This document shows positions 24,392-32,345 of a stretch of 64,000 nucleotides of DNA, in pieces. Positions within the stretch are counted from its first letter, which is position 1. The number at the start of each line of letters is the position of its first letter. Position numbers and translations under genes: made by a program. Source of the stretch: Pseudomonadota bacterium (GTDB taxonomy: Bacteria; Pseudomonadota; Gammaproteobacteria; Steroidobacterales; Steroidobacteraceae); NCBI GenBank assembly GCA_021777555.1, contig JAJYDK010000014.1:7511-71510 (forward strand), in the 5' to 3' direction. A model generated the notes under the pieces. The model was not told where the DNA came from, did no database searches, and saw nothing but the letters and a program-made list of their open reading frames with translations.

Positions 24392-25705
24392 TCAGGCCAC
24401 CGGCAGCACGATGCCGGCCGCCTCCCCGAAGCCGATGCGCGCCAAGCCCTGCCGCTCGCACCATCCCCTGAGAATGACCCGGTCGCCGTCGGCGAGAAAG
24501 GTACGCGTCTCGCCGCTGGCGAGCTCCACGGGCTTGCGGCCGCCATCGGTCAGCTCGAGGAGCGAGCCGGCCTCCCCTGCCCCGGGCCCGGACTGTGTGC
24601 CGCTGCCCAGCAGGTCCCCGGGCTGCAGGTTGCAGCCGTTCACGCTGTGGTGCGCCACCATCTGGGCGATCGACCAGTAGCAATCCCTGAAGTTCGATCG
24701 CGACAGCCGTTGCGCGGGTGCGCCCCGCGCCCGCATGGCCGCCGTCTCGAGCGCCACCTCCAACTCGAGATCGATCGCCCCGAGCAGGCGCAGCGCGGGG
24801 TCATCGAGATAGGGCAGCGGCTGGGGGTCGGCGCTCGGGCGGCTCCAGGGCGAGCGAAAGGGCGCCAGCGCCTCGAGCGTCACCACCCAGGGGGAGATCG
24901 TCGTGGCGAAATTCTTGGCGAGGAAGGGACCTAGCGGTTGGTATTCCCACGCCTGCACATCGCGGGCCGACCAGTCGTTGAGCAGACACAGGCCAAACAC
25001 GTGCTCCTCGGCCCGCCCGATCGGGACAGGCTCGCCTGGCGGGTTGCCCCTGCCGATGAACACGCCGACTTCCAGCTCGTAGTCGAGGCGACCGGTCGGA
25101 GCGAGCCGCGGCTCCTCGGCCCCCGGCGGCTTCAGCTGCCCGCGCGGCCGCCTCACCTCCTGTCCGGACACGCCGATGGAGGAAGCGCGCCCGTGGTAGG
25201 CGATGGGCACCCACTTGTAGTTGGGGAGCAGCGGCTGATCCGGACGGAACAGCCGGCCGACCGCCGTGGCGTGATGGATGGAGGTGTAGAAATCCGTGTA
25301 GTCGCCGATGCGCGCCGGCAGGGCGAACTCCACGCCCGCCTGCGGCGCGAGCGCCCCTGCCGCGCGCGCGGCGTGCCGCGAGCCCGAGCGCAAAACCTCC
25401 GACAGCCCCTGTCTGAGCGCCCGCCACGCCTCGCTCCCGAGCTCCATCAGACGATTCAGCGCCGGCTCGGTGCAGGCCGCGAGCGCCCGGGCGGCGAGCC
25501 CCTCGAGCGGCTGTGCGGCCCCGAGCAGGGCAAGGTCGAGCACCTCATCACCGATCGCCACGCCACAGCGCAACGGCTCGCCGCTCCCTGCGCGGCGAAA
25601 CACGGCGAACGGCAGGTTCTGGATGGGGAAATCGCTCCCGTGCCGGTTGGCCGACTCCACCCAGCTGGTGAGCGCCGGATCGTGCGTGGCGTCGATGGCG
25701 CGCAT
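24392..25705 (-). CDS. fahA: fumarylacetoacetase
   Basis: 437 residues. It cleaves fumarylacetoacetate to fumarate and acetoacetate, the last step of tyrosine and homogentisate breakdown in the cytoplasm. The segment Asp-Tyr-Thr-Asp-Phe-Tyr-Thr-Ser-Ile-His-His-Ala-Thr holds the metal-binding Asp and the catalytic His known from the mammalian enzyme. It is followed by Tyr-His-Gly-Arg-Ala-Ser-Ser and the family's Asp-Trp-Ser-Ala-Arg-Asp and Gly-Thr-Gln-Ser-Gly-Pro blocks. The gene follows hmgA with one base between stop and start, so the two steps are co-expressed. Length and motifs are complete. Confidence 0.95.
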   Translation of the reverse strand: MRAIDATHDPALTSWVESANRHGSDFPIQNLPFAVFRRAGSGEPLRCGVAIGDEVLDLALLGAAQPLEGLAARALAACTEPALNRLMELGSEAWRALRQGLSEVLRSGSRHAARAAGALAPQAGVEFALPARIGDYTDFYTSIHHATAVGRLFRPDQPLLPNYKWVPIAYHGRASSIGVSGQEVRRPRGQLKPPGAEEPRLAPTGRLDYELEVGVFIGRGNPPGEPVPIGRAEEHVFGLCLLNDWSARDVQAWEYQPLGPFLAKNFATTISPWVVTLEALAPFRSPWSRPSADPQPLPYLDDPALRLLGAIDLELEVALETAAMRARGAPAQRLSRSNFRDCYWSIAQMVAHHSVNGCNLQPGDLLGSGTQSGPGAGEAGSLLELTDGGRKPVELASGETRTFLADGDRVILRGWCERQGLARIGFGEAAGIVLPVA

Positions 25706-25706
25706 G

Positions 25707-27029
25707 TCAGGTCACTGGCGGCGTGAAGCGCCTGGCGAGCCCCTGCCAGCAGCGCGCGTAGTCGGCCTGCCGCTGCGGCAGTGCGAGCGCCCGGGGCGTC
25801 GGCCGGATGATCGTGCGGGTCTCGAACATGAAGGCCATGGTGTCGGTCACGTGCTGTGGCGTTCGGGTATCCGCGCGGCTCGCGCGCTCGAAGGTCTGCG
25901 CATCCGGCCCGTGGCCGGTCATGCAGTTGTGGAGCGACGCGCCGCCCGGCTCGAAGCCCTGCGCCTTGGCATCGTACACCCCGTGGATGAGTCCCATGAA
26001 CTCGCTGGCGATGTTGCGGTGGAACCAGGGCGGCCGGAAGGTGTCCTCCATCGTGAGCCAGCGCGGCGGAAAGATCACGAAATCGACATTGTCGACCCCC
26101 GGCGTGTCGCTCACCGAATGCAGCACCAGGAAGATCGACGGATCGGGGTGGTCGTAGCTGATCGAGCCGATGGTGTTGAAGCGGCGCAGATCATACTTGC
26201 AGGGCGCGTGGTTGCCGTGCCAGGCGACGACATCGAGGGGCGAGTGATCGATCGGTGCCGACCAGAGCGCGCCGCCGAACTTCGCCACCAGCTCCATCTC
26301 GCCCTCGCGGTCTTCGTACCAGGCGACCGGAGTTTGGAAGTCGCGGGGGTTTGCGAGGCCGTTCGAGCCGATCGGCCCCAGGTCGGGGAGCTTGAAGGGC
26401 GCGCCGAAGTTCTCGCAGACGTATCCCCTCGCCTCCCCGTCGGGCAGCTCCACGCGAAAGCGCACCCCGCGCGGCACCAGCACGATCTCCTGGGGCACGG
26501 CCTCCAGCACGCCGAGCTCGGTCGCCACTCGCAGCCGGCCGAGCTGGGGAACGATGAGCAGCTCCGCATCGGCATCGTAGAAGAACCGCTCCCGCATGGA
26601 TCGATTGGCGAGGTACCAGTGGATCGCGCAGCCCGCGTGCGCATCGCTCGACCCGGTGCCGCCCGCCGTGAGGAGTCCATCCACGAAATCCGTCGGCTCG
26701 GCCGGCAGCGGCGGCGCGCTCCAGCGCATCGGATCGGGCGGCGCCGGCAGGTCCGCGAAATGGCCCACCAGGCCGCGATGCGCGAGCGGCCGGAACGACC
26801 CCCGCACCGCCGCCGGGCGGATCCGGTACAGCCAGCTGCGCCGATTGGCGTGGCGGGGTGCGGTGAAGGCCGTTCCCGAGAGCTGCTCGGCGTACAGGCC
26901 GTACGCGCAGTGCTGAGGGGAATTGCGCCCCTCAGGCAATGCGCCGGCGAGCGCCTCGGTGGCGAAGTGATTGCCGAAGCCACTCAGGTACTCGAGGGGC
27001 GCGGCTCGAGCGGCGGATGCGGAGTGCAT
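25707..27029 (-). CDS. hmgA: homogentisate 1,2-dioxygenase
   Basis: 440 residues from ATG 27029, which has GGGAG upstream and matches the usual family length of about 438; the longer frame is rejected. It opens the ring of homogentisate with Fe2+ and O2 to give maleylacetoacetate. The iron ligands His, Glu and His are visible in Trp-Phe-His-Arg-Asn, Ser-Glu-Phe-Met-Gly and Gly-Ala-Ser-Leu-His-Asn. Typical N-terminal Tyr-Leu-Ser-Gly-Phe-Gly-Asn-His-Phe is present. It is first in the hmgA-fahA operon and divergent from a MarR gene with a palindrome between, so tyrosine-catabolite control is likely. No maleylacetoacetate isomerase or hppD gene is seen next to it. Confidence 0.96.
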   Translation of the reverse strand: MHSASAARAAPLEYLSGFGNHFATEALAGALPEGRNSPQHCAYGLYAEQLSGTAFTAPRHANRRSWLYRIRPAAVRGSFRPLAHRGLVGHFADLPAPPDPMRWSAPPLPAEPTDFVDGLLTAGGTGSSDAHAGCAIHWYLANRSMRERFFYDADAELLIVPQLGRLRVATELGVLEAVPQEIVLVPRGVRFRVELPDGEARGYVCENFGAPFKLPDLGPIGSNGLANPRDFQTPVAWYEDREGEMELVAKFGGALWSAPIDHSPLDVVAWHGNHAPCKYDLRRFNTIGSISYDHPDPSIFLVLHSVSDTPGVDNVDFVIFPPRWLTMEDTFRPPWFHRNIASEFMGLIHGVYDAKAQGFEPGGASLHNCMTGHGPDAQTFERASRADTRTPQHVTDTMAFMFETRTIIRPTPRALALPQRQADYARCWQGLARRFTPPVT

Positions 27030-27071
27030 GACGGACTCCCGGTATGCTTGCGCGGTATGATGACACAAATA

Positions 27072-27085
27072 GTTGCGCGCGCAAC
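27072..27085. promoter_or_regulatory. perfect 14-bp palindrome, probable MarR operator
   Basis: GTTGCGCGCGCAAC is fully self-complementary and lies in the 74-base gap between the hmgA and marR-like starts, where a MarR dimer would be expected to bind and control both genes. A TATGAT box lies just left of it (27055-27060, plus strand). Binding is inferred from position and symmetry. Confidence 0.6.
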
Positions 27086-27103
27086 CTTCAGGGAGTCTCG
27101 TCC

Positions 27104-27568
27104 GTGAACGGCCGACCCGCTGCTGAGCAGACGCTCGAGCTTTCCGCGTTCGTCCCTTTCCGCCTGAACCGCCTGGCGACCGGCGTCAGCCAGTACCTCG
27201 CGGCGATCTACCAGGCCCGGTTCGGGCTGGACATCCCGCAATGGCGCGTGATGGCCACCGTGGGAGAAACCGCCTGCACCGCCCAGCACATCGCCGCGAG
27301 CACCCGCATGCACAAGACACGGGTGAGCCGCGCGATCGTCGAGCTCGAGGCCCGGGATCTCATCGAGCGCGCCTCCAATGAGCGGGATCGGCGCGAGCGG
27401 CAGGTTCGCCTCACCAAGGCGGGCCAGCGCCTGTACACCGAGCTCGTGCCGCTCGCGCTCGAGCGGGAGCGCGCGCTGCTCGCCTGCCTCGCCCCGGAGC
27501 AGCTGCACGGCTTTCTCCAGGGCCTGGACGTGCTGGAGAACTTCCTCGGACTGGACGCGCAACCTTGA
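27104..27568 (+). CDS. MarR-family transcriptional regulator of the homogentisate genes
   Basis: 154 residues from GTG 27104, preceded by AGGGAG at 8 bases; the longer frame from 27044 would cross the palindrome. The winged helix shows Trp-Arg-Val-Met-Ala-Thr-Val, Ala-Gln-His-Ile-Ala-Ala-Ser-Thr, [12 protein letters not shown] and the wing Asp-Arg-Arg-Glu-Arg-Gln-Val. It is divergent from hmgA-fahA and probably represses them until homogentisate or a related aromatic acid binds. Its stop overlaps the TTG of the next gene (TTGA), linking it to an unrelated secreted protein. Confidence 0.88.
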   Translation: MNGRPAAEQTLELSAFVPFRLNRLATGVSQYLAAIYQARFGLDIPQWRVMATVGETACTAQHIAASTRMHKTRVSRAIVELEARDLIERASNERDRRERQVRLTKAGQRLYTELVPLALERERALLACLAPEQLHGFLQGLDVLENFLGLDAQP

Positions 27569-28071
27569 ACACGAAACCCTCCCGGCCCGTGGCGGCGCTC
27601 GCCCGGATGATCCTGACCGCCTGCGCGATGTTCATCGCGCTCCCGGTCGCCGCCGCGACCAGCGCCACACCCGAGACAGTACAGGTGGCGAGCTCCGCGC
27701 AGCTGGTGCTGGATGTCGCCGCCCAGCCCGGGAAACTCATGCTGTGGATCACGCGCGCACGGGATCACACCCCGGTCACCGGCGCGGGCAACGTCTCCGT
27801 CACGCTCGGCGGCCATGCGGTGAAGGTCTCCGCGCAACAGAACGATTATGTCGTCGCGACCGATGGCCTGCACGGCGGCAGACAGCCGATCGAAGTCGTC
27901 GTGGCGCACGATGGCATTCGGGAACTGCTCTCCGGCACGGTCACCCTGCCCGCCGTCCCCTCGACGCTCGAGACTCTCCAGAAACACTCCGGCTGGGCCT
28001 GGTGGGTGCTCAACATCGCGGTCCTGCTGCTCGCCTTCCGGCTGATCTCGCGGAAAAAGAAGACGTCCTGA
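27565..28071 (+). CDS. secreted, C-terminally membrane-anchored protein of unknown function
   Basis: 168 residues. The TTG start overlaps the marR stop (TTGA). An N-terminal signal segment (about residues 12-31, ending Val-Ala-Ala-Ala) is followed by a roughly 100-residue beta-rich domain with Leu-Met-Leu-Trp-Ile-Thr and Pro-Val-Thr-Gly-Ala-Gly-Asn-Val-Ser-Val. Then come a C-terminal hydrophobic helix (about 143-160) and a basic tail Arg-Lys-Lys-Lys. The beta domain loosely recalls YtkA/FixH-like immunoglobulin folds, but this is not firm. A role next to tyrosine catabolism is unclear. Confidence 0.6.
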   Translation: MNTKPSRPVAALARMILTACAMFIALPVAAATSATPETVQVASSAQLVLDVAAQPGKLMLWITRARDHTPVTGAGNVSVTLGGHAVKVSAQQNDYVVATDGLHGGRQPIEVVVAHDGIRELLSGTVTLPAVPSTLETLQKHSGWAWWVLNIAVLLLAFRLISRKKKTS

Positions 28072-28110
28072 CAGCGCCGCGGCCCCCCTGGCGAGCGCGC
28101 CTCTATCGGA

Positions 28111-29214
28111 TCACGGCAAGCTGACCAGGCGCGCCCGGATCGACTTCACGCCATTCGCGCCCCACTGCATCGCAAACACGGCCAGCGGCACCAGCTGGCG
28201 GCTGTGTGCGCGCGGCGCCTGGAGCAGGAAGAACCGCGAGCCCGGCATCGGGTACTCGTTGTGATCGACGGCGCCGACGTACCGATCGCGGCGCAGGCCC
28301 ACCGGGAAGTACTGGACACCGTGGCGACTCAGGTGGCGCAGCCACGCCGGGCGCGCGCCGCCTCCCGATGCGACCGCCTTCGGCACCCCCAAGCGTCGCG
28401 CCCGAGCTACGAGCGACCGGCCCCGCGCGCTCATCGCGCCGCCAAAGTGGAATGCGGGCTGCACCATGCCCGCGCTTGGGTTGAAGTCATCGATATCCGT
28501 GGCAAGCCAGGCGTGGTATGCCCGCTCAACGGCAACCGCAATCTTGTGCGCTTCCCTGCAGAGCCCCGGGGTTGCGCCACAATACCGCAGTGTCGCCGTG
28601 TATCGATAGGTGTAGCGAATCGACACGCGGCACGGGCGACCCCACCCGCTGCCCGTCCACGGCGCGATGAGCGTCGCCAAATCGCTGTTGGCTGGATGCA
28701 GTGACTCGAATTCCAGGTATGCGGGACGCCCCAGGACGACAGCGAGCCCGCCCCACGCGCCGTCACGGCTGCAGGGCGGCAGGGGAAGTCGGGGCCCATC
28801 GATCAGGCGCGGGGGGCTTCCCCAGTGCCACTCGAAAAACGTGGCGTTCAGGCAGTCTGCCGACCCCAGAATCGCGTTGGCGACGAACAGACCCGTCCCG
28901 GGTAAAACTTCGATATCCGTTAGGGGCGGAGGAGTAGAGCCCATAGGTCTCGCCCACAGGGCTGCAATGCGGGGGTAAGCTTCGGTCGTTGTGGGCAACC
29001 GCAGCACAGGGTATGTCACCCACGGCGCCATTGCCCGACGCTGCGGGGACAGGTCCTGCAACACCGTTGCGGGGGAGCGGCGCATCTGCCTCACGAGCCG
29101 CGCGCAGACCGAAGACGCGGCGGCCGATCCCGCCCCCGCAGTGCCGCCGAGCAGTGCGACTGCGACCACGGACCAGAGACCCACACGCCTCGAAAGTCGA
29201 TGGTGTCTGCTCAT
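28111..29214 (-). CDS. secreted protein of unknown function, atypical composition
   Basis: 367 residues from ATG 29214, preceded by GGAGGAG. A signal peptide spans about residues 1-35. Four or more cysteines (for example Val-Cys-Ala-Arg-Leu, Asp-Cys-Leu-Asn, Pro-Cys-Ser-Arg-Asp, Leu-Tyr/Arg-Tyr-Cys-Gly) suggest disulfides outside the cytoplasm. No known domain is recognised. Codons rarely used by the neighbours (AGA, CTA, TTA, ACT, CCT, GTT) appear within the first 120 codons, pointing to foreign origin. Its start overlaps the stop of a truncated chemotaxis-like gene (ATGA), so it seems to have been joined to that gene's transcript. Confidence 0.6.
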   Translation of the reverse strand: MSRHHRLSRRVGLWSVVAVALLGGTAGAGSAAASSVCARLVRQMRRSPATVLQDLSPQRRAMAPWVTYPVLRLPTTTEAYPRIAALWARPMGSTPPPLTDIEVLPGTGLFVANAILGSADCLNATFFEWHWGSPPRLIDGPRLPLPPCSRDGAWGGLAVVLGRPAYLEFESLHPANSDLATLIAPWTGSGWGRPCRVSIRYTYRYTATLRYCGATPGLCREAHKIAVAVERAYHAWLATDIDDFNPSAGMVQPAFHFGGAMSARGRSLVARARRLGVPKAVASGGGARPAWLRHLSRHGVQYFPVGLRRDRYVGAVDHNEYPMPGSRFFLLQAPRAHSRQLVPLAVFAMQWGANGVKSIRARLVSLP

Positions 29215-29675
29215 CTCTCCTCCAAGTCCGCCCTGCGCAGATAGATGCATCTCGTCGCCGAAATCACAGGATATGAAACGCCTGCAGGGGCGCTGGCGGC
29301 ACGCGGTGCGCTCTTGCCTGGATCGATTTCACGTCTTTCTGTTGCCAAGCTCTCGACTGCCTGTCCCAAAAGATTGCGCGACTCGGCGATTTCCCCTCCG
29401 GCCGCCGAGGCCGCCTTCTGGACCTCATGCGCGGCGCGATCGATCGCCCGGTTGCCCGCAACCTTGGCTTCCGTCGCCTGATGAAGCTCCTCGAATTGCG
29501 CCGCCTGGCCGGAGCCGCGGGTGGCGAGCTCCTCGAGGTTGCCGCCGATGTCGGCGACCTCCACGCCGAGAGAGGCGATGCGGCGCGCGAGCTCGCCCAC
29601 CAGATGCCGCCCCTGGGCGCTTTCGAGAGGGGTCTCGGAGCCCGCCGGGGCCACCGTGGAGGGCTGCTCGGGCAT
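29211..29675 (-). pseudogene. truncated methyl-accepting-chemotaxis-like protein fused to a foreign tail
   Basis: 154 codons with a good Shine-Dalgarno (AGAGGTGA). Residues 1-100 are an amphipathic coiled coil (Leu-Ala-Arg-Arg-Ile-Ala-Ser-Leu-Gly-Val-Glu-Val, Gln-Phe-Glu-Glu-Leu-His) like the start of soluble methyl-accepting chemotaxis proteins, and use G/C-ending codons. From about residue 101 (near 29375) the codons change abruptly (AAT, CTT, TTG, ACA, AGA, TCA, TAT) and the chemotaxis hairpin is missing, replaced by an unrelated tail. The frame then stops inside the start of the next gene. The simplest reading is a chemotaxis gene cut by an inserted segment; it may still be expressed as a short protein. 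Confidence 0.5.
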
Positions 29676-29699
29676 CAGGTCACCTCTGGATCGAGCCGC

Positions 29700-29719
29700 A
29701 CCGGGAAAGCACTCCCGGT
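29700..29719 (-). terminator. inverted repeat downstream of the nuo/AI-2E transcript
   Basis: ACCGGGA (29700-29706) and TCCCGGT (29713-29719) form a 7-bp stem with a 6-base loop, about 95 bases past the permease stop codon. It could close the long nuo transcript. No T run follows. Confidence 0.35.
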
Positions 29720-29813
29720 CCGAGGCCCGTTATGAGGCTGATCAGATTGGCTGGGGAGCCCTAGAGTGAGTGTGCGGCGAGGGAGCCCGTGTTCGATTCG
29801 CGGAACAGCACGG

Positions 29814-30887
29814 TCATGCGGATCGCCCCCCCGTGGGATCGGCGACCGACTCCCGCCAGATGGCCAGCAGCGCCGCGAGCAGCGCGGGACCGAGGAAAAT
29901 CCCGAGCAGGCCGAATGACTCGACGCCCCCTAAGAGCCCGAGCATCACCCAGAGGAAGGGCAGCCGCGCGGCGCCGCCGATGATCGCCGGGCGCACCAGG
30001 TGATCGGCCACGAACAGGATCAGGCTGCCGGCCACGGCCACGGCGACCCCTGCGGCGATCGCTCCCTGCAGCATCAGCGCGGCGGCAATCACGCCGCAAG
30101 CGATGGACGCGGCGAACGGGATCATGGCAAACAGACCCGTCAGGGCGCCGAGAAGGACCGGATGGGGCACTCCCGACAGCCCGTAGACGACTCCCAGCAC
30201 TGCGCCTTCGGCGACTGCGACCAGCACGACGCCATCGACCGTCGCGCGAATCGCCGCCACCGCGTGTGCGAGCAGAGGCTCCACTGATTCACCGAACAAT
30301 CGACGATTCGCGCGGGAGACCTCAGCCGCGAGCGCATCGCGACGGACGTAGACGAAAAAGAGCGTGATCAGACTGAATACCAGCGTCGCCATGCGATGGA
30401 TCGCCTGAACACCGAGCCGCCGCGTCCAGTCGAAGAGGACCGGCCGCACAGACGCGAGCACGCCCTGCACCCCTCCGGCGTTGGCGAAGAAATCGCTCCA
30501 GGCACGCTGCATCCACTCGCCGAGCAACGGGATGCGCGCGAGCCACGCGGGCAGGGTTGGCGGTCCGTTGTGTGCCGATCCCACGTACGCATGGGCAAGC
30601 GAAATGGCCTCGCTCACGGCAATCGCCGCACCGTACACGAGAGGAGCGATGAGCACGACGCCCACCAGTACCGTGAATGTCGCGGCGGCCCAGAGCTCTC
30701 GCCGCCGGCCGCGAAATCGCGCGAGCCATCCCTCGTACACACTCGATGTGGCGATCGCAAGAACGACGGCCCAGCACAGCGCCGGCAGGAAGCGCCGCAG
30801 CATCCACACGCCGAGACCGGCAAGAAACGCGATCAGCAGCGATCGCGCGATGCGCTGAGAGGTGGACAGCCCGGCGCTGTTCGCCAT
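29814..30887 (-). CDS. AI-2E family (PerM-like) membrane transporter
   Basis: 357 residues with about eight membrane spans: an N-terminal pair, a central soluble part, and a C-terminal hydrophobic block containing Pro-His-Pro-Val-Leu-Leu-Gly-Ala-Leu-Thr-Gly and Gly-Leu-Leu-Gly-Ile-Phe-Leu-Gly-Pro, the family signature. Members export small molecules or act in ion balance; the historical link to autoinducer-2 is not general. Only 3 bases separate it from nuoN, so it is read as the last gene of the nuo operon, which is an unusual place for it. Confidence 0.87.
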   Translation of the reverse strand: MANSAGLSTSQRIARSLLIAFLAGLGVWMLRRFLPALCWAVVLAIATSSVYEGWLARFRGRRRELWAAATFTVLVGVVLIAPLVYGAAIAVSEAISLAHAYVGSAHNGPPTLPAWLARIPLLGEWMQRAWSDFFANAGGVQGVLASVRPVLFDWTRRLGVQAIHRMATLVFSLITLFFVYVRRDALAAEVSRANRRLFGESVEPLLAHAVAAIRATVDGVVLVAVAEGAVLGVVYGLSGVPHPVLLGALTGLFAMIPFAASIACGVIAAALMLQGAIAAGVAVAVAGSLILFVADHLVRPAIIGGAARLPFLWVMLGLLGGVESFGLLGIFLGPALLAALLAIWRESVADPTGGRSA

Positions 30888-30890
30888 CGA

Positions 30891-32336
30891 TCAGCCGATG
30901 ATGCGGCTGCAGAGGTCCAGCAGCGGCGCGGGCAGGATGCCCAGCACGAGCACCGCCGCGGCGTTGATCCCGAGCGCGAACCGCACGCCCGTGGAACGGA
31001 CCGTCGCCGGCAGCGTCTCCGGCGCCTCATCGAAATACATCAGCTTCACCACCCGGAGGTAGTAGAACGCCCCGACCACCGACATCGAGACGGCGATGAT
31101 CACGAGCCACGGATGATTCGTCTCCCACAGCGCCTGGATGATCCTCAGCTTCGCCCAGAACCCGACGAACGGCGGCACACCGGCCATCGAGAACATGAGC
31201 ATGGCCATCGCCAACGCGAGCAAGGGGTCGCGCCGGTACATGCCCTTGTAGTCATCCAGCCTGTCCGCCTCGAACCCCTTGCGGCTGGCGAGCACGACCA
31301 CACCGAATGCGCCGAGGGCCATCAGCACATAGATGAGCATGTAGTACAGCGCTGCGGCGTAACCGCTTTTCGTGCCCGCGACGAATCCGAGCACGATGAA
31401 CCCGACGTGGCTGATCGTCGAGTAGGCCAGCATCCGCTTGAGATTGCTCTGGACGATGGCCACCACGTTGCCCACGACCAGGGTCAACACCGCCAGCGGC
31501 ATGAGCATCCGCGTCCAATCGATCGCTGCGCCCGGCATCCCGTACGCCAGCAACCGCAGCGCCAGCGCGAAATAAGCGATCTTCGGCGCCGTGCCGACGA
31601 ACAGCGTCACGCTGGTCGGCGCACCCTCGTAGACGTCCGGCAGCCACATGTGGAAAGGCACGGCGCCGAACTTGAAGGCCACCGCCACCACCATGAATGC
31701 CAGCCCCAGGATGACCCCGAGGTCAGAAGGCGAGTGCAGCGCCGCGGCGATGCCATCGAGGCTCAACGTCCCGGTGAGCCCGTAGATGATGGACATGCCG
31801 TACAGCAGCATGCCGGAGGCGATCGCGCCCAGCACGAAGTACTTCATGGCCGCCTCGGCGGCCACGCCCGACTCGCGGTCGAAGGCCACCATGGCATACA
31901 CGGAGAGCGCGAGCAGCTCGACGCCCAGGTACACGGTCAGCAGGCTGTTGGCCGAGACCAGCACGAAGATGCCGAGCAGCGCGGTGAGCGCGAGCACGTA
32001 GTACTCGCCTTTGAGGATATCCCGGTTCTCGAGATAGGAGCGCGAATACAGCAGCACCCACGCCACGATGAGGAAGCCGGCGAGCTTCAGAACGTACGCC
32101 AGCGGGTCCGCGACGTACATGCCGTCGAAGAGAACAACACGCTGGGTGACGTTCGCATAGACGACGGTCAACGCTGCGCCGATCACGAGAACAAAGAGCG
32201 TCAACGTCGCCGTGGCGCCTCGCCGCTTGGCGCCGAAGAACGCCTCGAAGAGCAGCACGACACAGATCGCCGCGGTGAGGAAGATCTCCGGCATCGCGAC
32301 GGCGAAAGGGTTCAAGGTGTTACTTGGATCAAGCAT
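30891..32336 (-). CDS. nuoN: NADH-quinone oxidoreductase subunit N
   Basis: 481 residues, about fourteen membrane spans. It is one of the three antiporter-like proton-pumping subunits of respiratory complex I in the inner membrane. The proton-antiporter core shows Lys-Phe-Gly-Ala-Val-Pro-Phe-His-Met-Trp-Leu-Pro-Asp-Val-Tyr-Glu-Gly-Ala-Pro-Thr, with the lysines and histidine needed for proton transfer. It is the last of the fourteen nuo genes and is followed at once by the AI-2E permease gene. Complete and unexceptional. Confidence 0.97.
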   Translation of the reverse strand: MLDPSNTLNPFAVAMPEIFLTAAICVVLLFEAFFGAKRRGATATLTLFVLVIGAALTVVYANVTQRVVLFDGMYVADPLAYVLKLAGFLIVAWVLLYSRSYLENRDILKGEYYVLALTALLGIFVLVSANSLLTVYLGVELLALSVYAMVAFDRESGVAAEAAMKYFVLGAIASGMLLYGMSIIYGLTGTLSLDGIAAALHSPSDLGVILGLAFMVVAVAFKFGAVPFHMWLPDVYEGAPTSVTLFVGTAPKIAYFALALRLLAYGMPGAAIDWTRMLMPLAVLTLVVGNVVAIVQSNLKRMLAYSTISHVGFIVLGFVAGTKSGYAAALYYMLIYVLMALGAFGVVVLASRKGFEADRLDDYKGMYRRDPLLALAMAMLMFSMAGVPPFVGFWAKLRIIQALWETNHPWLVIIAVSMSVVGAFYYLRVVKLMYFDEAPETLPATVRSTGVRFALGINAAAVLVLGILPAPLLDLCSRIIG

Positions 32337-32345
32337 CGGCTGGAC

